Assembly: GCA_046290575.1 (NCBI GenBank)
Contig: JBKAGX010000003.1
Coordinates: 186,001-250,000 of the forward strand
DNA length: 64,000 nt
Origin: JANQQJ01 sp046290575
GTDB lineage: Bacteria > Pseudomonadota > Alphaproteobacteria > SMXS01
Reading direction: 5' to 3'
Shown here: one piece after another, positions 17,561-25,770 of the stretch
Position numbering within the stretch: position 1 is the first letter of the stretch
Layout of the letters: the number at the start of each line of letters is the position of its first letter
The notes under the pieces: generated by a model
What the model was told of the DNA's origin: nothing
The model's input: only the letters and a program-made list of their open reading frames with translations
The model's database searches: none
Made by a program: the position numbers and the translations under genes

Positions 17561-18013
17561 ATGGATTGGTCTGCGATAACCAGCATGGAATATTGGGGCT
17601 GGTGGCTGGTCGGCCTGGGCCTCGTCGTCATCGAGATGCTGATGCCGGGGGTGGTCTTCCTCTGGCTGGCGATCGCTGCCTTTATCGTCGGCGCCATTAT
17701 GCTGGTGATCCCCGATCTGGCCGTGCCCTGGCAAATCGGGCTGTTTGCCCTGTTCTCAGTCATCAGCATCGTTGCGGGCCGCATGTGGTTCAAACGTCAT
17801 CCCATTGAAACCGATGACGCAACGCTGAACCGGCGGGGCGAGCAATATGTCGGGCAGGCTTTTACCCTTGAAGACGCCATCGTCAACGGCAAGGGCAAGC
17901 TCAAGGTCGATGATACAACCTGGCGGGTTGAAGGCGACGATATGACCCCCGGTACAAAAGTAACCGTCACCGGCGTTGATGGCGTGATCCTGCGTGTCAG
18001 GGCCGCCGACTAG
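17561..18013 (+). CDS. NfeD family protein
   Basis: 150 aa. Two or three hydrophobic helices (about 13-33, 36-56 and 59-72) are followed by a small soluble OB-fold domain (GEQYVGQAFTLEDAIVNGKGKLKVDDTTWRVEG), the NfeD C-terminal beta barrel. NfeD proteins work with SPFH/stomatin proteins; the OB domain is thought to mediate that interaction. The gene is directly downstream of the stomatin gene and converges with rnhA with a 4-nt overlap. It belongs to the short class without the N-terminal ClpP-like protease domain. Confidence 0.92.
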   Translation: MDWSAITSMEYWGWWLVGLGLVVIEMLMPGVVFLWLAIAAFIVGAIMLVIPDLAVPWQIGLFALFSVISIVAGRMWFKRHPIETDDATLNRRGEQYVGQAFTLEDAIVNGKGKLKVDDTTWRVEGDDMTPGTKVTVTGVDGVILRVRAAD

Positions 18014-18453
18014 TCGTATCGAACTTGGTCCATCCCCTTGTTCGCCAATTGGTCGGCGCGTTCATTGCCGGGATGGCCGGCGTGGCCTTTTACCCAGTGG
18101 AAGGCCACGTCATGATTTGAGAGCGCCTCGTCCAGCGCCTGCCACAGATCGACGTTCTTCACCGGTTTCTTCGAGGCTGTTTTCCAGCCGTTCTTTTTCC
18201 ACTTGTGAATCCATTTGGTGATGCCGTCCCGCACATAGGTGCTGTCCGTGTAAAGGTCTATGGCGGTGCTGCGCTTGAGCGCTTTCACCGCTTTGATCGC
18301 AGCCGTTAGCTCCATGCGGTTGTTGGTGGTCTCGACCTCGCCGCCGCAAAGCTCCTTTTCGGTGCCATTATATTCCAGCAGAACGCCCCACCCGCCGGGG
18401 CCTGGATTGCCGGAACAAGCGCCATCTGTGTACGCGGATACTCTAGAGGCCAT
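18010..18453 (-). CDS. rnhA: Ribonuclease HI
   Basis: 147 aa endonuclease that cuts RNA in RNA-DNA hybrids. All catalytic carboxylates are visible: D in YTDGACSGNPGPGG, E in NRMELTAA, D in LYTDSTYV and D in NERADQLAN. The start at MASRVSAYTDG (18453) gives a normal-length enzyme. It overlaps the end of homoserine kinase by 11 nt on the same strand, a thrB-rnhA pairing seen widely in alphaproteobacteria. RNase HII is also present at 38.6 kb. Confidence 0.97.
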   Translation of the reverse strand: MASRVSAYTDGACSGNPGPGGWGVLLEYNGTEKELCGGEVETTNNRMELTAAIKAVKALKRSTAIDLYTDSTYVRDGITKWIHKWKKNGWKTASKKPVKNVDLWQALDEALSNHDVAFHWVKGHAGHPGNERADQLANKGMDQVRYD

Positions 18454-19402
18454 ATTCACCCGGTCCTTTAACACGTTGGTGGAATCGCAGTTTCTTGATG
18501 TACTCGGACGGGTCCTTGGGTTTGACCAGCGCACCCTCTACCTGGTTCACCCAGTCATAGAGCCTGGTCAGCAGGAAGCGCAGCGCCGCGCCGCGCGCCA
18601 GGATCGACAGCGTCTCGATCTCGCGGGGCTCCAGCGGGCGGTGCGCAGTGTAGGCGTTCATCAACCGCCGGGCCTTGGTGGCGTTGAAAGCACCGTCAGG
18701 TTCAAAGCACCAGGCATTCATGGCGATCGCCAGATCATAGGCCAGTGCCTCTGTGCAGGCGAAGTAGAAGTCGATCAGCCCTGTCAGTTTCTCGCCGATA
18801 AAGAAGACATTGTCCGGGAACAGATCCGCATGGATCACCCCACGGGGCAGATCTGCCGGCCAGCAGCCAGCCAGGTAGGACAATTCCTCCTCGATCATTT
18901 GCATCAGCCCCGGTTGGACAGCGTCTGCGTGCGCGGCGCACGCATTGGCGAGCTGCCGCCAGCCGGCCAGGTCCAGGGCATTGGCGCGCGTCCCGTCGAA
19001 ATCGCTGACAGCCAGGTGCATCTCTGCCATGCCGCTGCCCAACTCGGCACAATGGCCAGCGTTTGGCCGATCAACGGACAGGCCTTTCAGAAACGAGATC
19101 AGCGCTGCCTGCCGGCCGCAAAGGGTGCGTAAGGCTCTGCCGTCAAGGCCTTCAATCGGTGTCGGGCAGGGAATGCCCTTTTCCGCCAGGTGACTCATCA
19201 GGTTGAGAAAGAACGGCAGGTCCGCTTCATCGACCCGCTTCTCATACAGGGTCAGGATGAAGGTGCCGCCATCCGTCTGCAGCAGATAGTTGGAATTCTC
19301 GACGCCCTCGGCAATACCCTTGAACGTCAGGATGTTGCCAAGGTCATAGTTGCGCAAGAAGGCCGAGAGGGCTTCTTCATCGACATGGGTGTAGACGGCC
19401 AT
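18443..19402 (-). CDS. thrB: Homoserine kinase, choline-kinase-fold type
   Basis: 319 aa. It phosphorylates homoserine for threonine synthesis, but belongs to the aminoglycoside-phosphotransferase fold rather than the GHMP kinases. Seen: MAVYTHVDEEALSAFL opening, EGVENSNYLL ATP loop, the catalytic GVIHADLFPDNVFF (HxDxxxxN) and GLIDFYFACTEALAYDLAIAMN metal-binding segment. The gene is at 18-19 kb, about 8 kb from thrC, so the two last threonine steps are unlinked. ispH, which often precedes it in this class, is not present. Confidence 0.95.
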   Translation of the reverse strand: MAVYTHVDEEALSAFLRNYDLGNILTFKGIAEGVENSNYLLQTDGGTFILTLYEKRVDEADLPFFLNLMSHLAEKGIPCPTPIEGLDGRALRTLCGRQAALISFLKGLSVDRPNAGHCAELGSGMAEMHLAVSDFDGTRANALDLAGWRQLANACAAHADAVQPGLMQMIEEELSYLAGCWPADLPRGVIHADLFPDNVFFIGEKLTGLIDFYFACTEALAYDLAIAMNAWCFEPDGAFNATKARRLMNAYTAHRPLEPREIETLSILARGAALRFLLTRLYDWVNQVEGALVKPKDPSEYIKKLRFHQRVKGPGEYGL

Positions 19403-19527
19403 CGGAATATTTGTCGCTTTGGGCCAGTTCAGAGGGAAGTCGGGGCCGGGTCGCTTGTCCTAGCCCTGGGCAACCTCTAATATGCCGCCGCGACAGGTGA
19501 TTTGTACAGCAGCGCAAAGGAGCCCCC

Positions 19528-19767
19528 ATGGCTGAGCCGGTGATTGCCCAAAAAGAGCCCTATGCCGTCGACGTCAAGTCGGGCAAGAGCTATTGGTGGT
19601 GTGCGTGTGGTCAAAGTCAAAAGCAGCCCTTTTGTGACGGTAGTCACAAGGGGACGGACTTTGAACCGTTGGAGTACCAAGCCCAGAAGGATACAACAGT
19701 CTGGTTCTGCGGCTGTAAGCTGACCGATAAGTCACCGCTTTGCGATGGCACGCACAGCAAGCTCTGA
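19528..19767 (+). CDS. CDGSH iron-sulfur protein with two CDGSH motifs
   Basis: 79 aa. Two CDGSH-type [2Fe-2S] sites (three Cys, one His) are seen: CACGQSQKQPFCDGSHKG around residues 25-41 and CGCKLTDKSPLCDGTHSK near the end. Such tandem small CDGSH proteins are soluble bacterial relatives of mitoNEET; they can carry or transfer labile clusters, but the client is unknown. The first site has the full CDGSH box, the second reads CDGTH, a conservative change. AAAGGAG precedes the ATG. The next gene follows after 22 bp, so they may share a transcript. Confidence 0.88.
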   Translation: MAEPVIAQKEPYAVDVKSGKSYWWCACGQSQKQPFCDGSHKGTDFEPLEYQAQKDTTVWFCGCKLTDKSPLCDGTHSKL

Positions 19768-19789
19768 TAACCGGCAAGAAAGCGCATTT

Positions 19790-20338
19790 ATGAGTCGTCT
19801 TAGCGGTATCGCGCGGATCGCCGCGCTCTCCGGCCTGTCCCTCGTGCTCGCGTCCTGCAGCATTTTTGGTGGCGGGATCGATCTCGAAATTCCAGAGTCG
19901 TTGAAACAGAAATGTCCTCCTGTTGGGATTGTTGCCTATACAGGTGAAGTCTTCCGTTTTTCCGGTGATGGGCGTGAATCAAGCGACCTCGCCTATCAGG
20001 GGCAGATCAGTGGATTGAGTGTTGAATGCACCGACTCCGAAGACGGGCAGGGGCTTTTTGCGGTTGTCGCATTTGATGTCAGCGCGGTGCGCGGACCTTC
20101 GGGCGGCGGGTCGGTCGAACTGCCGTATTTTGTCAGCGTCACCCGTGGCAGTGAGGCGGTTCTGGAAAAGAACGTCTATTCCAGCTTCCATGGTTTCGGC
20201 GCAAGAAACCGGTCTGCCCAGCGTGAGGCGATCAATGCCTATGTGCCATTGGGCGCGGATGGTGAAATTCTCGACCTGGAAATCCTGATCGGCTTCCAAC
20301 TCACCCGCGAAGAATTGGCGTACAACGTCGCGCGATAA
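19790..20338 (+). CDS. Putative lipoprotein, function unknown
   Basis: 182 aa. The lipobox L-A-S-C follows a hydrophobic segment (SGLSLVLASC), so the mature protein should be lipid-anchored at Cys 23 or so. The remainder is a beta-rich domain starting with KCPPVGIVAYTGEVFRF and containing EVERFGAR-like polar stretches; I do not recognise the family. The ATG at 19790 puts the signal peptide in place; a longer in-frame read into the CDGSH gene lacks one. It is 22 bp after the CDGSH gene on the same strand. Confidence 0.7.
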   Translation: MSRLSGIARIAALSGLSLVLASCSIFGGGIDLEIPESLKQKCPPVGIVAYTGEVFRFSGDGRESSDLAYQGQISGLSVECTDSEDGQGLFAVVAFDVSAVRGPSGGGSVELPYFVSVTRGSEAVLEKNVYSSFHGFGARNRSAQREAINAYVPLGADGEILDLEILIGFQLTREELAYNVAR

Positions 20339-20560
20339 GGGCGGTTTTTCGCCTCGCTGAGGCTCTTCCAAACGCGTACCGAAAACGGGGTTCCGGTGTC
20401 CTGGCCGGGCATCGCGCTCAATCGCTGCGTCCCGAATGCGTTTTGGCGCGTTTATTCCAATCCGATAATGGTGAACGCCTCATTTTGGCCCAAATTGAAG
20501 GCGATCTTAAGGATCGTCGAATCGGCCATACACGTTCGTTCTTACTGACCTCGGCGCAAT

Positions 20561-20573
20561 GCCTTTTAAAGGC
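20561..20573. promoter_or_regulatory. Palindrome upstream of the DUF2384 gene
   Basis: GCCTTTTAAAGGC is a perfect 13-nt palindrome with a central T, ending 41 bp before the DUF2384 gene start. Antitoxin-like regulators often bind such sites in their own promoters. The rest of 20339-20614 shows no gene I can support. Confidence 0.4.
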
Positions 20574-20614
20574 CATTTACTGGAACTGGGTTGGGGCATA
20601 ATTGGAGGTCGCAT

Positions 20615-20998
20615 ATGCGGCATGAGGCCCTGGAACTGATTCCCGACTCGCTTGAGGCCGAGCGAGATCTGCAGGTCTTTTTTACTGTGGTGAACGCTTG
20701 GGGCGTTCGCAATTGCCACGCCCAGGGCTTGCTCGGCTATCCCGATCAGAAAGCGTATTATCAGTGGAAGCGCGGATTTTGCACAAGCGTGCCGCGCAGC
20801 GTGCTCGACCGCATCGCGATTGTGCGCACGATTGATCGCGTTCGGCAGACGGTTTACTGGAGTGATGCTGAATGGATCCGGTGGCTCGATTCCCCGAATC
20901 GGCTGCTCAACAAGGTCGCGCCGATTGAGCATATGGCGAACACCAGCATTGAAGGTCTGGTCGAATTTCGCGGACTTCTCCAGCGTTTGCGCAGTTAA
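20615..20998 (+). CDS. MbcA/ParS/Xre antitoxin-like protein (DUF2384)
   Basis: 127 aa. The C-terminal half resembles the DUF2384 toxin-binding domain of MbcA/ParS/Xre antitoxins, with a W-L-D-S-P-N-R-L-L motif near residues 85-95 followed by a helix ending in LLQRL. The N-terminal part (ALELIPDSLEAERDLQVFFTVV) is helical and could form the Xre-like DNA-binding region, with YPDQKAYYQWKRG in the turn area. GGAGG lies 6 bases before ATG 20615. No RES-domain toxin gene is present on either side: the upstream gene is a lipoprotein and downstream lies the glycine riboswitch. It may therefore act as a stand-alone regulator. Confidence 0.68.
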   Translation: MRHEALELIPDSLEAERDLQVFFTVVNAWGVRNCHAQGLLGYPDQKAYYQWKRGFCTSVPRSVLDRIAIVRTIDRVRQTVYWSDAEWIRWLDSPNRLLNKVAPIEHMANTSIEGLVEFRGLLQRLRS

Positions 20999-21020
20999 TT
21001 GACGTCGTCTGGCGGACCGA

Positions 21021-21048
21021 TTGACTCGGTCCCGGCGCCTGCTATCTT
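21021..21048 (+). promoter_or_regulatory. Sigma70-type promoter of the gcv operon
   Basis: TTGACT (21021-21026) and TATCTT (21043-21048) are separated by 16 bp. Transcription would begin around 21055, just upstream of the first glycine aptamer. Confidence 0.65.
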
Positions 21049-21060
21049 GGTTCCGTCTTA

Positions 21061-21256
21061 CGCCCTTGCGGGAGAGTTCGGACGGGTGAATTCACCCTGC
21101 CGGCGCCGAAGAAGCAACCGCCCCGGAAACTTTCAGGCACCCGGACCGCAGGGGTAAGGACACTCTGGAAAGCAGAGCCTCCTATGGGGCTCTCACCGAA
21201 GGCGTAAGCCGGCTTTCGCCGGTCAAATCTCTCAGGTTCAGCGACAGAGGGGGCAG
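21061..21256 (+). ncRNA. Tandem glycine riboswitch
   Basis: Two aptamers in series precede gcvT. Aptamer 1 has GCGGGAGAGTT near 21068, the conserved CGCCGAAGAAGCAA core at about 21104, and CAGGCACCCGGACCG around 21135. Aptamer 2 begins at ACTCTGGAAAGCAG (about 21161), has CACCGAAGGCGTAAG at about 21194, and closes with CTCAGGTTCAGCGACAGAGG. This is the standard glycine-aptamer layout (GGAGAG, CCGAAG, CAGG blocks). Glycine binding normally turns on the cleavage operon; no obvious terminator stem is seen before the start codon, so control may be at translation initiation. Confidence 0.93.
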
Positions 21257-21301
21257 CGGCCATTCGTTCGGATGGTCGGGCCAGCCAATGTCAGGACCCG
21301 G

Positions 21302-22402
21302 ATGGATAGCCAGACCCAAATCAGCCAGACACCGCTGCATGCTTTGCATCTTGAACTCGGTGCCCAGATGGGCCCGTTCGCCGGGTATGATATGCCGATC
21401 CGCTATCCGGCGGGAATTATGGCGGAGCATACACATTGCCGTGAGTCGGCCGCACTATTTGACGTATCCCATATGGGTCAGGTTGTGCTCAGTGGCGACG
21501 ATGTCATTGGGGCGTTGGAGCGGCTTGTCCCAGGCGATATCGCCGCGCTAAAGCCGGGCCGCCAGCGCTACACGCTTTTCACCAATGAACAGGGCGGTGT
21601 TCGCGACGATCTGATGGTAACGCGGCGCGAGAATGATCTTTATCTCGTTGTGAACGCGTCGTGCAAAGAGGCCGATCTGACGCACCTCAATGCGCATATG
21701 CCGCCGGGCAGCGTGAGGCTGCTGGAAGATCGCGCCTTGCTGGCGCTGCAGGGCCCAAAAGCGATCAGTGTTGTTGCGGGGCTGGATGCCCGGATCAGTG
21801 AGCAGAAGTTCATGAGCGCAGCAGCGCTGTCCCTTAACGGGATCGAATGCTGGGTCAGCCGTTCCGGCTACACAGGTGAAGATGGTGTCGAAATTTCAGT
21901 GCCATCACGTCAGGCTGAAGCGCTTGCCAGACTATTGCTGGACCAGAACGACGTAGAACCGGCCGGGCTCGGTGCGCGGGATTCGCTACGCCTTGAAGCC
22001 GGGCTTTGTCTCTATGGAAATGATCTGGATGAAACGACGACGCCTGTCGAGGCAGGCCTTGCGTGGACCATTGGCAAGCGCCGCAAGATGGAACGCGGCT
22101 TTGCCGGGGACGACGTCATTATGGGGCAGCTGTTCGACGGGCCGCCGCGGGTGCGGGTTGGGATCAGGCCGGAAGGCCGCGCACCAGCCCGGGCGCATAC
22201 GGCTATCGTTGATGTTGACGAAAGCCCCGTCGGGGAAATCACCTCCGGCGGTTTTGGGCCCACCGTGGGGGGGCCGGTCGCCATGGGTTATGTGCCGCCG
22301 GCCTATGCCGACGATGGCACGGAACTCGGACTATTGATCAGAGGCAAGGTGCATAAGGCGCAAGTGGTGCCGTTGCCCTTCGTACCAAAAGGATGGAGCT
22401 AA
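21302..22402 (+). CDS. gcvT: Glycine cleavage system T protein (aminomethyltransferase)
   Basis: 366 aa. Transfers the methylene unit of the aminomethyl-lipoyl-H-protein to tetrahydrofolate, releasing ammonia. Family blocks are clear: TPLHALHLELGAQMGPFAGYDMPIRY at the start, SAALFDVSHMGQ, SGYTGEDGVEI, ARDSLRLEAGLCLYGNDLD and the closing GPVAMGYV. I use ATG 21302 with AGGA 5 bases upstream; an ATG at 21272 would add ten residues of low similarity. It is the first gene after the glycine riboswitch and is 4 bp from gcvH. Confidence 0.96.
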   Translation: MDSQTQISQTPLHALHLELGAQMGPFAGYDMPIRYPAGIMAEHTHCRESAALFDVSHMGQVVLSGDDVIGALERLVPGDIAALKPGRQRYTLFTNEQGGVRDDLMVTRRENDLYLVVNASCKEADLTHLNAHMPPGSVRLLEDRALLALQGPKAISVVAGLDARISEQKFMSAAALSLNGIECWVSRSGYTGEDGVEISVPSRQAEALARLLLDQNDVEPAGLGARDSLRLEAGLCLYGNDLDETTTPVEAGLAWTIGKRRKMERGFAGDDVIMGQLFDGPPRVRVGIRPEGRAPARAHTAIVDVDESPVGEITSGGFGPTVGGPVAMGYVPPAYADDGTELGLLIRGKVHKAQVVPLPFVPKGWS

Positions 22403-22406
22403 CGAC

Positions 22407-22784
22407 ATGAGCGATGTTCGCTACACGAAAGACCATGAATGGATTCGTCTGGATGGCGATGTAGCGGTGGTCGGAATCTCCGACTATGCGCAGGACGCGC
22501 TGGGCGATGTCGTCTTTGTCGAGGTGCCTGAGGCTGGAACCGAGTTGGCCCAGGGCGGCGAAGCCGGGGTGATCGAATCGGTCAAAGCGGCGAGCGAAAT
22601 ATATGCGCCCGTAGCCGGACAGATCGTTGAAGGCAATGGCGCGCTGGAAGACGACCCTGCGCTGATCAATACCGCGCCGCTCGCCGATGGCTGGATCTTC
22701 AAGCTCAAGCTGGCTGATGCCAGCGAGCTCGAAGCGCTGATGAGCGAGGAAGAATATAAAGTCTTTCTCGAAGGGCTCGACTGA
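22407..22784 (+). CDS. gcvH: Glycine cleavage system H protein
   Basis: 125 aa lipoyl carrier that shuttles the aminomethyl group between the P, T and L proteins. The lipoylated lysine is K60 in IESVKAASEIYAP, with the YTKDHEWIRLDGD N-terminus and the C-terminal SEEEYKVFL segment. Its stop overlaps the first base of gcvPA's ATG. lpd (L protein) is not in the window and is normally shared with other dehydrogenase complexes. Confidence 0.98.
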   Translation: MSDVRYTKDHEWIRLDGDVAVVGISDYAQDALGDVVFVEVPEAGTELAQGGEAGVIESVKAASEIYAPVAGQIVEGNGALEDDPALINTAPLADGWIFKLKLADASELEALMSEEEYKVFLEGLD

Positions 22785-24118
22785 TGCGCTATCTGCCGCT
22801 GACCGGTCCCGACCGGAAAGCCATGCTGGCGACAATCGGGGCGGGGGACGTGGATGATCTGTTCTGCGATGTGCCGCAGAGCGCCCGGCTGGACCAGTCG
22901 CTCAACCTGCCGGACCATCAGGGTGAGATTGAAGTCACGCGGCATATGGAAGCGCTTGCGGCGCGCAGCAGGGCAGCGGGCGACGGACCCTTTTTCTTGG
23001 GCGCGGGCGCCTATCGCCATCATGTTCCAGCGACGGTGCAGCATCTGATCCAGCGCGGCGAGTTCCTGACCGCTTATACGCCCTATCAGCCGGAGATCAG
23101 TCAGGGCACACTGCAATATCTGTTCGAGTTTCAGACACAGGTTGCCCGCCTGACCGGGATGGGTGTCGCCAATGCATCCATGTATGACGGATCAACCGGG
23201 TGTGGTGAGGCCGTGCTGATGGCGCGGCGGATCACCAAGCGCAAGAAGGCAATCTTGTCCGGCAACCTGCACCCACACTATGGCGACGTGGTGGAAACAG
23301 TGACCCGGTTCACTGATGACAATATTGTGCGTCTGCCGCCGGTGCCCCAGTCCGGCGAAGACATTGCCGCGCGGATCGATGATGAGACCTCGTGTGTTGT
23401 CGTTCAGAACCCGGATTTCTTCGGTCACCTGATCGATCTGGAACCGATTGCCCAGGCTGCGCACGAAAAGGGCGCATTGCTGGTGGCGGTTGTCACCGAG
23501 ATCGTGTCACTGGGTGCCGTGAAATCGCCGGGCGAGATGGGTGCGGACATTGTCGTGGGTGAGGGACAATCGATCGGTAATCCACTTAATTTCGGCGGTC
23601 CCTATCTCGGCCTGTTTGCCACCCGCGACCGCTATGTCCGGCAGATGCCCGGACGGCTCTGCGGCGAAACGGTTGATGCTGAAGGCAACAGGGGTTTCGT
23701 GCTCACCCTTTCGACCCGCGAGCAGCACATCCGCCGCGAGAAGGCGACCAGTAACATCTGTACGAATTCAGGCCTGTGTTCGCTGGCTTTTACCATTCAC
23801 ATGTCGTTGCTGGGCGAGGCTGGATTGCGGCGGCTCGCGTTGTTGAACCACGAGAAAGCGATGGCCATGGCTGAAGCGATGAAGGGCATCGACGTGGTGG
23901 AATGCCTGAATCAGGCATTCTTCAACGAGATCACAATCCGTGTTCCCGACGCCAGGACCGTGGTCAACCGGTTGGCGGATTACGGCATCATCGCCGGCGT
24001 GCGCGTTTCACGGTTCTACCCCGGTCTTGATGATTTGATCGTGCTGGCGGCGACAGAGATGAATACGGAGGCGGATATTGATGCCCTGGCCGATGGCCTG
24101 CGGGAGGCCGTCCGATGA
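22784..24118 (+). CDS. gcvPA: Glycine dehydrogenase subunit 1 (P protein, N-terminal half)
   Basis: 444 aa. In this organism GcvP is split into two subunits; this is the catalytically non-PLP half, fold-type I. Blocks seen: MRYLPLTGPDRKAML, the FLGAGAYRHHVPATVQHLIQRGEFLTAYTPYQPEISQG stretch, SMYDGSTGCGEAVLMA, and the C-terminal GVRVSRFYPGLDDLIVLAATEMNT. It overlaps gcvH by one base and gcvPB by 4 nt, so the two halves should be made in equal amounts. Confidence 0.96.
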   Translation: MRYLPLTGPDRKAMLATIGAGDVDDLFCDVPQSARLDQSLNLPDHQGEIEVTRHMEALAARSRAAGDGPFFLGAGAYRHHVPATVQHLIQRGEFLTAYTPYQPEISQGTLQYLFEFQTQVARLTGMGVANASMYDGSTGCGEAVLMARRITKRKKAILSGNLHPHYGDVVETVTRFTDDNIVRLPPVPQSGEDIAARIDDETSCVVVQNPDFFGHLIDLEPIAQAAHEKGALLVAVVTEIVSLGAVKSPGEMGADIVVGEGQSIGNPLNFGGPYLGLFATRDRYVRQMPGRLCGETVDAEGNRGFVLTLSTREQHIRREKATSNICTNSGLCSLAFTIHMSLLGEAGLRRLALLNHEKAMAMAEAMKGIDVVECLNQAFFNEITIRVPDARTVVNRLADYGIIAGVRVSRFYPGLDDLIVLAATEMNTEADIDALADGLREAVR

Positions 24119-25659
24119 ACCGCCAGGGACGCCCGACCACACCCGGCCCTGTGCATGATCAGGCCGTCGCGACATCGACCGGACATCGGGGGCTCGACTT
24201 GATCGAAGCTCTGATCTTCGAGATCGGCGCCCCGGACCAAACAGGTGTCGACCTGCCAGAGCCCAAGGGCGGCATGAACCGGCTGGGCGGATTGGAGCGC
24301 AACGCGCCGATTGATCTGCCGGGTCTGGCCGAGCCTCAGGTGGTGCGCCATTTCACCCGGTTGAGCCGAAAGAATTACGGCATCGACATGGGGCTGTTTC
24401 CATTGGGTTCCTGCACCATGAAGCACAATCCGCGGCTTAACGAAAAAGTCGCCGGGCTGGCAGGGTTTGCCGACGTCCATCCTTTGCAACCTGCCTCAAC
24501 GATACAAGGTGCGCTGGCGGTGATGGACGAACTGGCGGTTTGGCTAAAGGCTTTGACCGGCATGCCCGGTATTGCGCTGTCGCCCAAGGCAGGCGCGCAT
24601 GGGGAGCTGTGCGGGCTGATGACCATCCGCGCTGCCCTCGAAGCCCGTGGTGATGCCCGCAGCCGCGTTCTCGTGCCGGATTCCGCGCATGGGACCAATC
24701 CGGCAACGGCCGCGCTGTGCGGCTATGCCGTCGACCCGATTCCCGCCGACAGCCGGGGCCGTGTTGACCTCGACGCCATGACGGCCAAGCTCGATACAGA
24801 TGTGGCGGCAATCATGCTGACCAATCCCAATACCTGCGGTCTGTTCGAGACCGATATTGTTGAGATCGCGCGACGGGTCCATGACGCCGGTGCGCTGTTC
24901 TATTGCGATGGCGCCAATTTCAACGCCATTGTCGGCAAGGTGCGTCCCGGCGATTTGGGCATCGATGCGATGCATATCAATCTGCACAAGACGTTCTCTA
25001 CACCGCATGGCGGAGGCGGGCCGGGGTCTGGTCCGGTCGTCTTCTCTGAGGCGCTGGCGCCTTTTGTGCCGCCGCCCTGGGTTGTCCACGGGCCGGACGG
25101 TCTGACGCTTGAAGAATCGGTTGGACCAGAGAGCGTGGGCCGGATGACAGCCTTTCATGGCCAGATGGGAATGTTCGTTCGCGCGCTGACCTATATGCTC
25201 AGTCATGGCCGTGACGGACTCAAGCAGGTCGCTGAAGATGCGGTGCTCAACGCCAATTACGTGCTCGAGAGCCTCAAGGACGTGCTGTCCGCCTCGTTCG
25301 AGGGCCCATGCATGCATGAAGCCTTATTCGATGACAGGTTTCTGAAGAATACCGGTGTTTCGACACTCGATTTCGCCAAGGCTTTGATCGATGAAGGCTT
25401 TCACCCTATGACCATGTATTTCCCGCTGGTCGTACAGGGCGCCATGTTGGTCGAACCTACGGAAACAGAGAGCAAAGCCAGCCTCGACGAATTTATTCAT
25501 GCCATGCGGTCGCTGGCAGCAGCTGCCCGTGACGGTGATGTCGAGCGTTTCGAAAGTGCGCCGGTGTTTGCCCCGGCCCGGCGGCTGGATGAAACGCGTG
25601 CGGCGCGAAAACCGGTTCTGACCTATCAGCCGCCAGCGTCGGCCGAAGCAGCGGAATAG
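24115..25659 (+). CDS. gcvPB: Glycine dehydrogenase subunit 2 (P protein, C-terminal half, PLP)
   Basis: 514 aa PLP-carrying half of glycine decarboxylase, which releases CO2 and passes the aminomethyl group to GcvH. The PLP lysine K292 lies in HINLHKTFSTPHGGGGPGSGPV; other blocks include VRHFTRLSRKNYGIDMGLFPLGSCTMKHNPRLNE, PDSAHGTNPATAA and the EEGFHPMTMYFPL-like end. It has an N-terminal extension of about 50 residues before the conserved core. It is the last gene of the operon; a hairpin with a T-run follows at 25713. Confidence 0.97.
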   Translation: MNRQGRPTTPGPVHDQAVATSTGHRGLDLIEALIFEIGAPDQTGVDLPEPKGGMNRLGGLERNAPIDLPGLAEPQVVRHFTRLSRKNYGIDMGLFPLGSCTMKHNPRLNEKVAGLAGFADVHPLQPASTIQGALAVMDELAVWLKALTGMPGIALSPKAGAHGELCGLMTIRAALEARGDARSRVLVPDSAHGTNPATAALCGYAVDPIPADSRGRVDLDAMTAKLDTDVAAIMLTNPNTCGLFETDIVEIARRVHDAGALFYCDGANFNAIVGKVRPGDLGIDAMHINLHKTFSTPHGGGGPGSGPVVFSEALAPFVPPPWVVHGPDGLTLEESVGPESVGRMTAFHGQMGMFVRALTYMLSHGRDGLKQVAEDAVLNANYVLESLKDVLSASFEGPCMHEALFDDRFLKNTGVSTLDFAKALIDEGFHPMTMYFPLVVQGAMLVEPTETESKASLDEFIHAMRSLAAAARDGDVERFESAPVFAPARRLDETRAARKPVLTYQPPASAEAAE

Positions 25660-25712
25660 GTTGCACGCTACCTCTTCGCATTTTCTGCCGCCATCCTATA
25701 TTGAAGCGTAAC

Positions 25713-25749
25713 GGGGGACGCCCTTTTCAGGGCGCTTCCCTCTTTTTTT
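25713..25749 (+). terminator. Intrinsic terminator after gcvPB
   Basis: A GC-rich hairpin (GGGGGACGCCC / GGGCGCTTCCC, imperfect in the middle, loop TTTTCA) is followed by TCTTTTTTT. It separates the gcv operon from the ion channel gene, whose start lies 21 bp beyond. Confidence 0.8.
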
Positions 25750-25770
25750 GATTCTCAGTAGGGGGGCGGT

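Noticed and set aside
25681..25770. Hairpin before the ion channel gene as a riboswitch
   Set aside because: It is a simple stem followed by a T-run right after gcvPB, best explained as a terminator.
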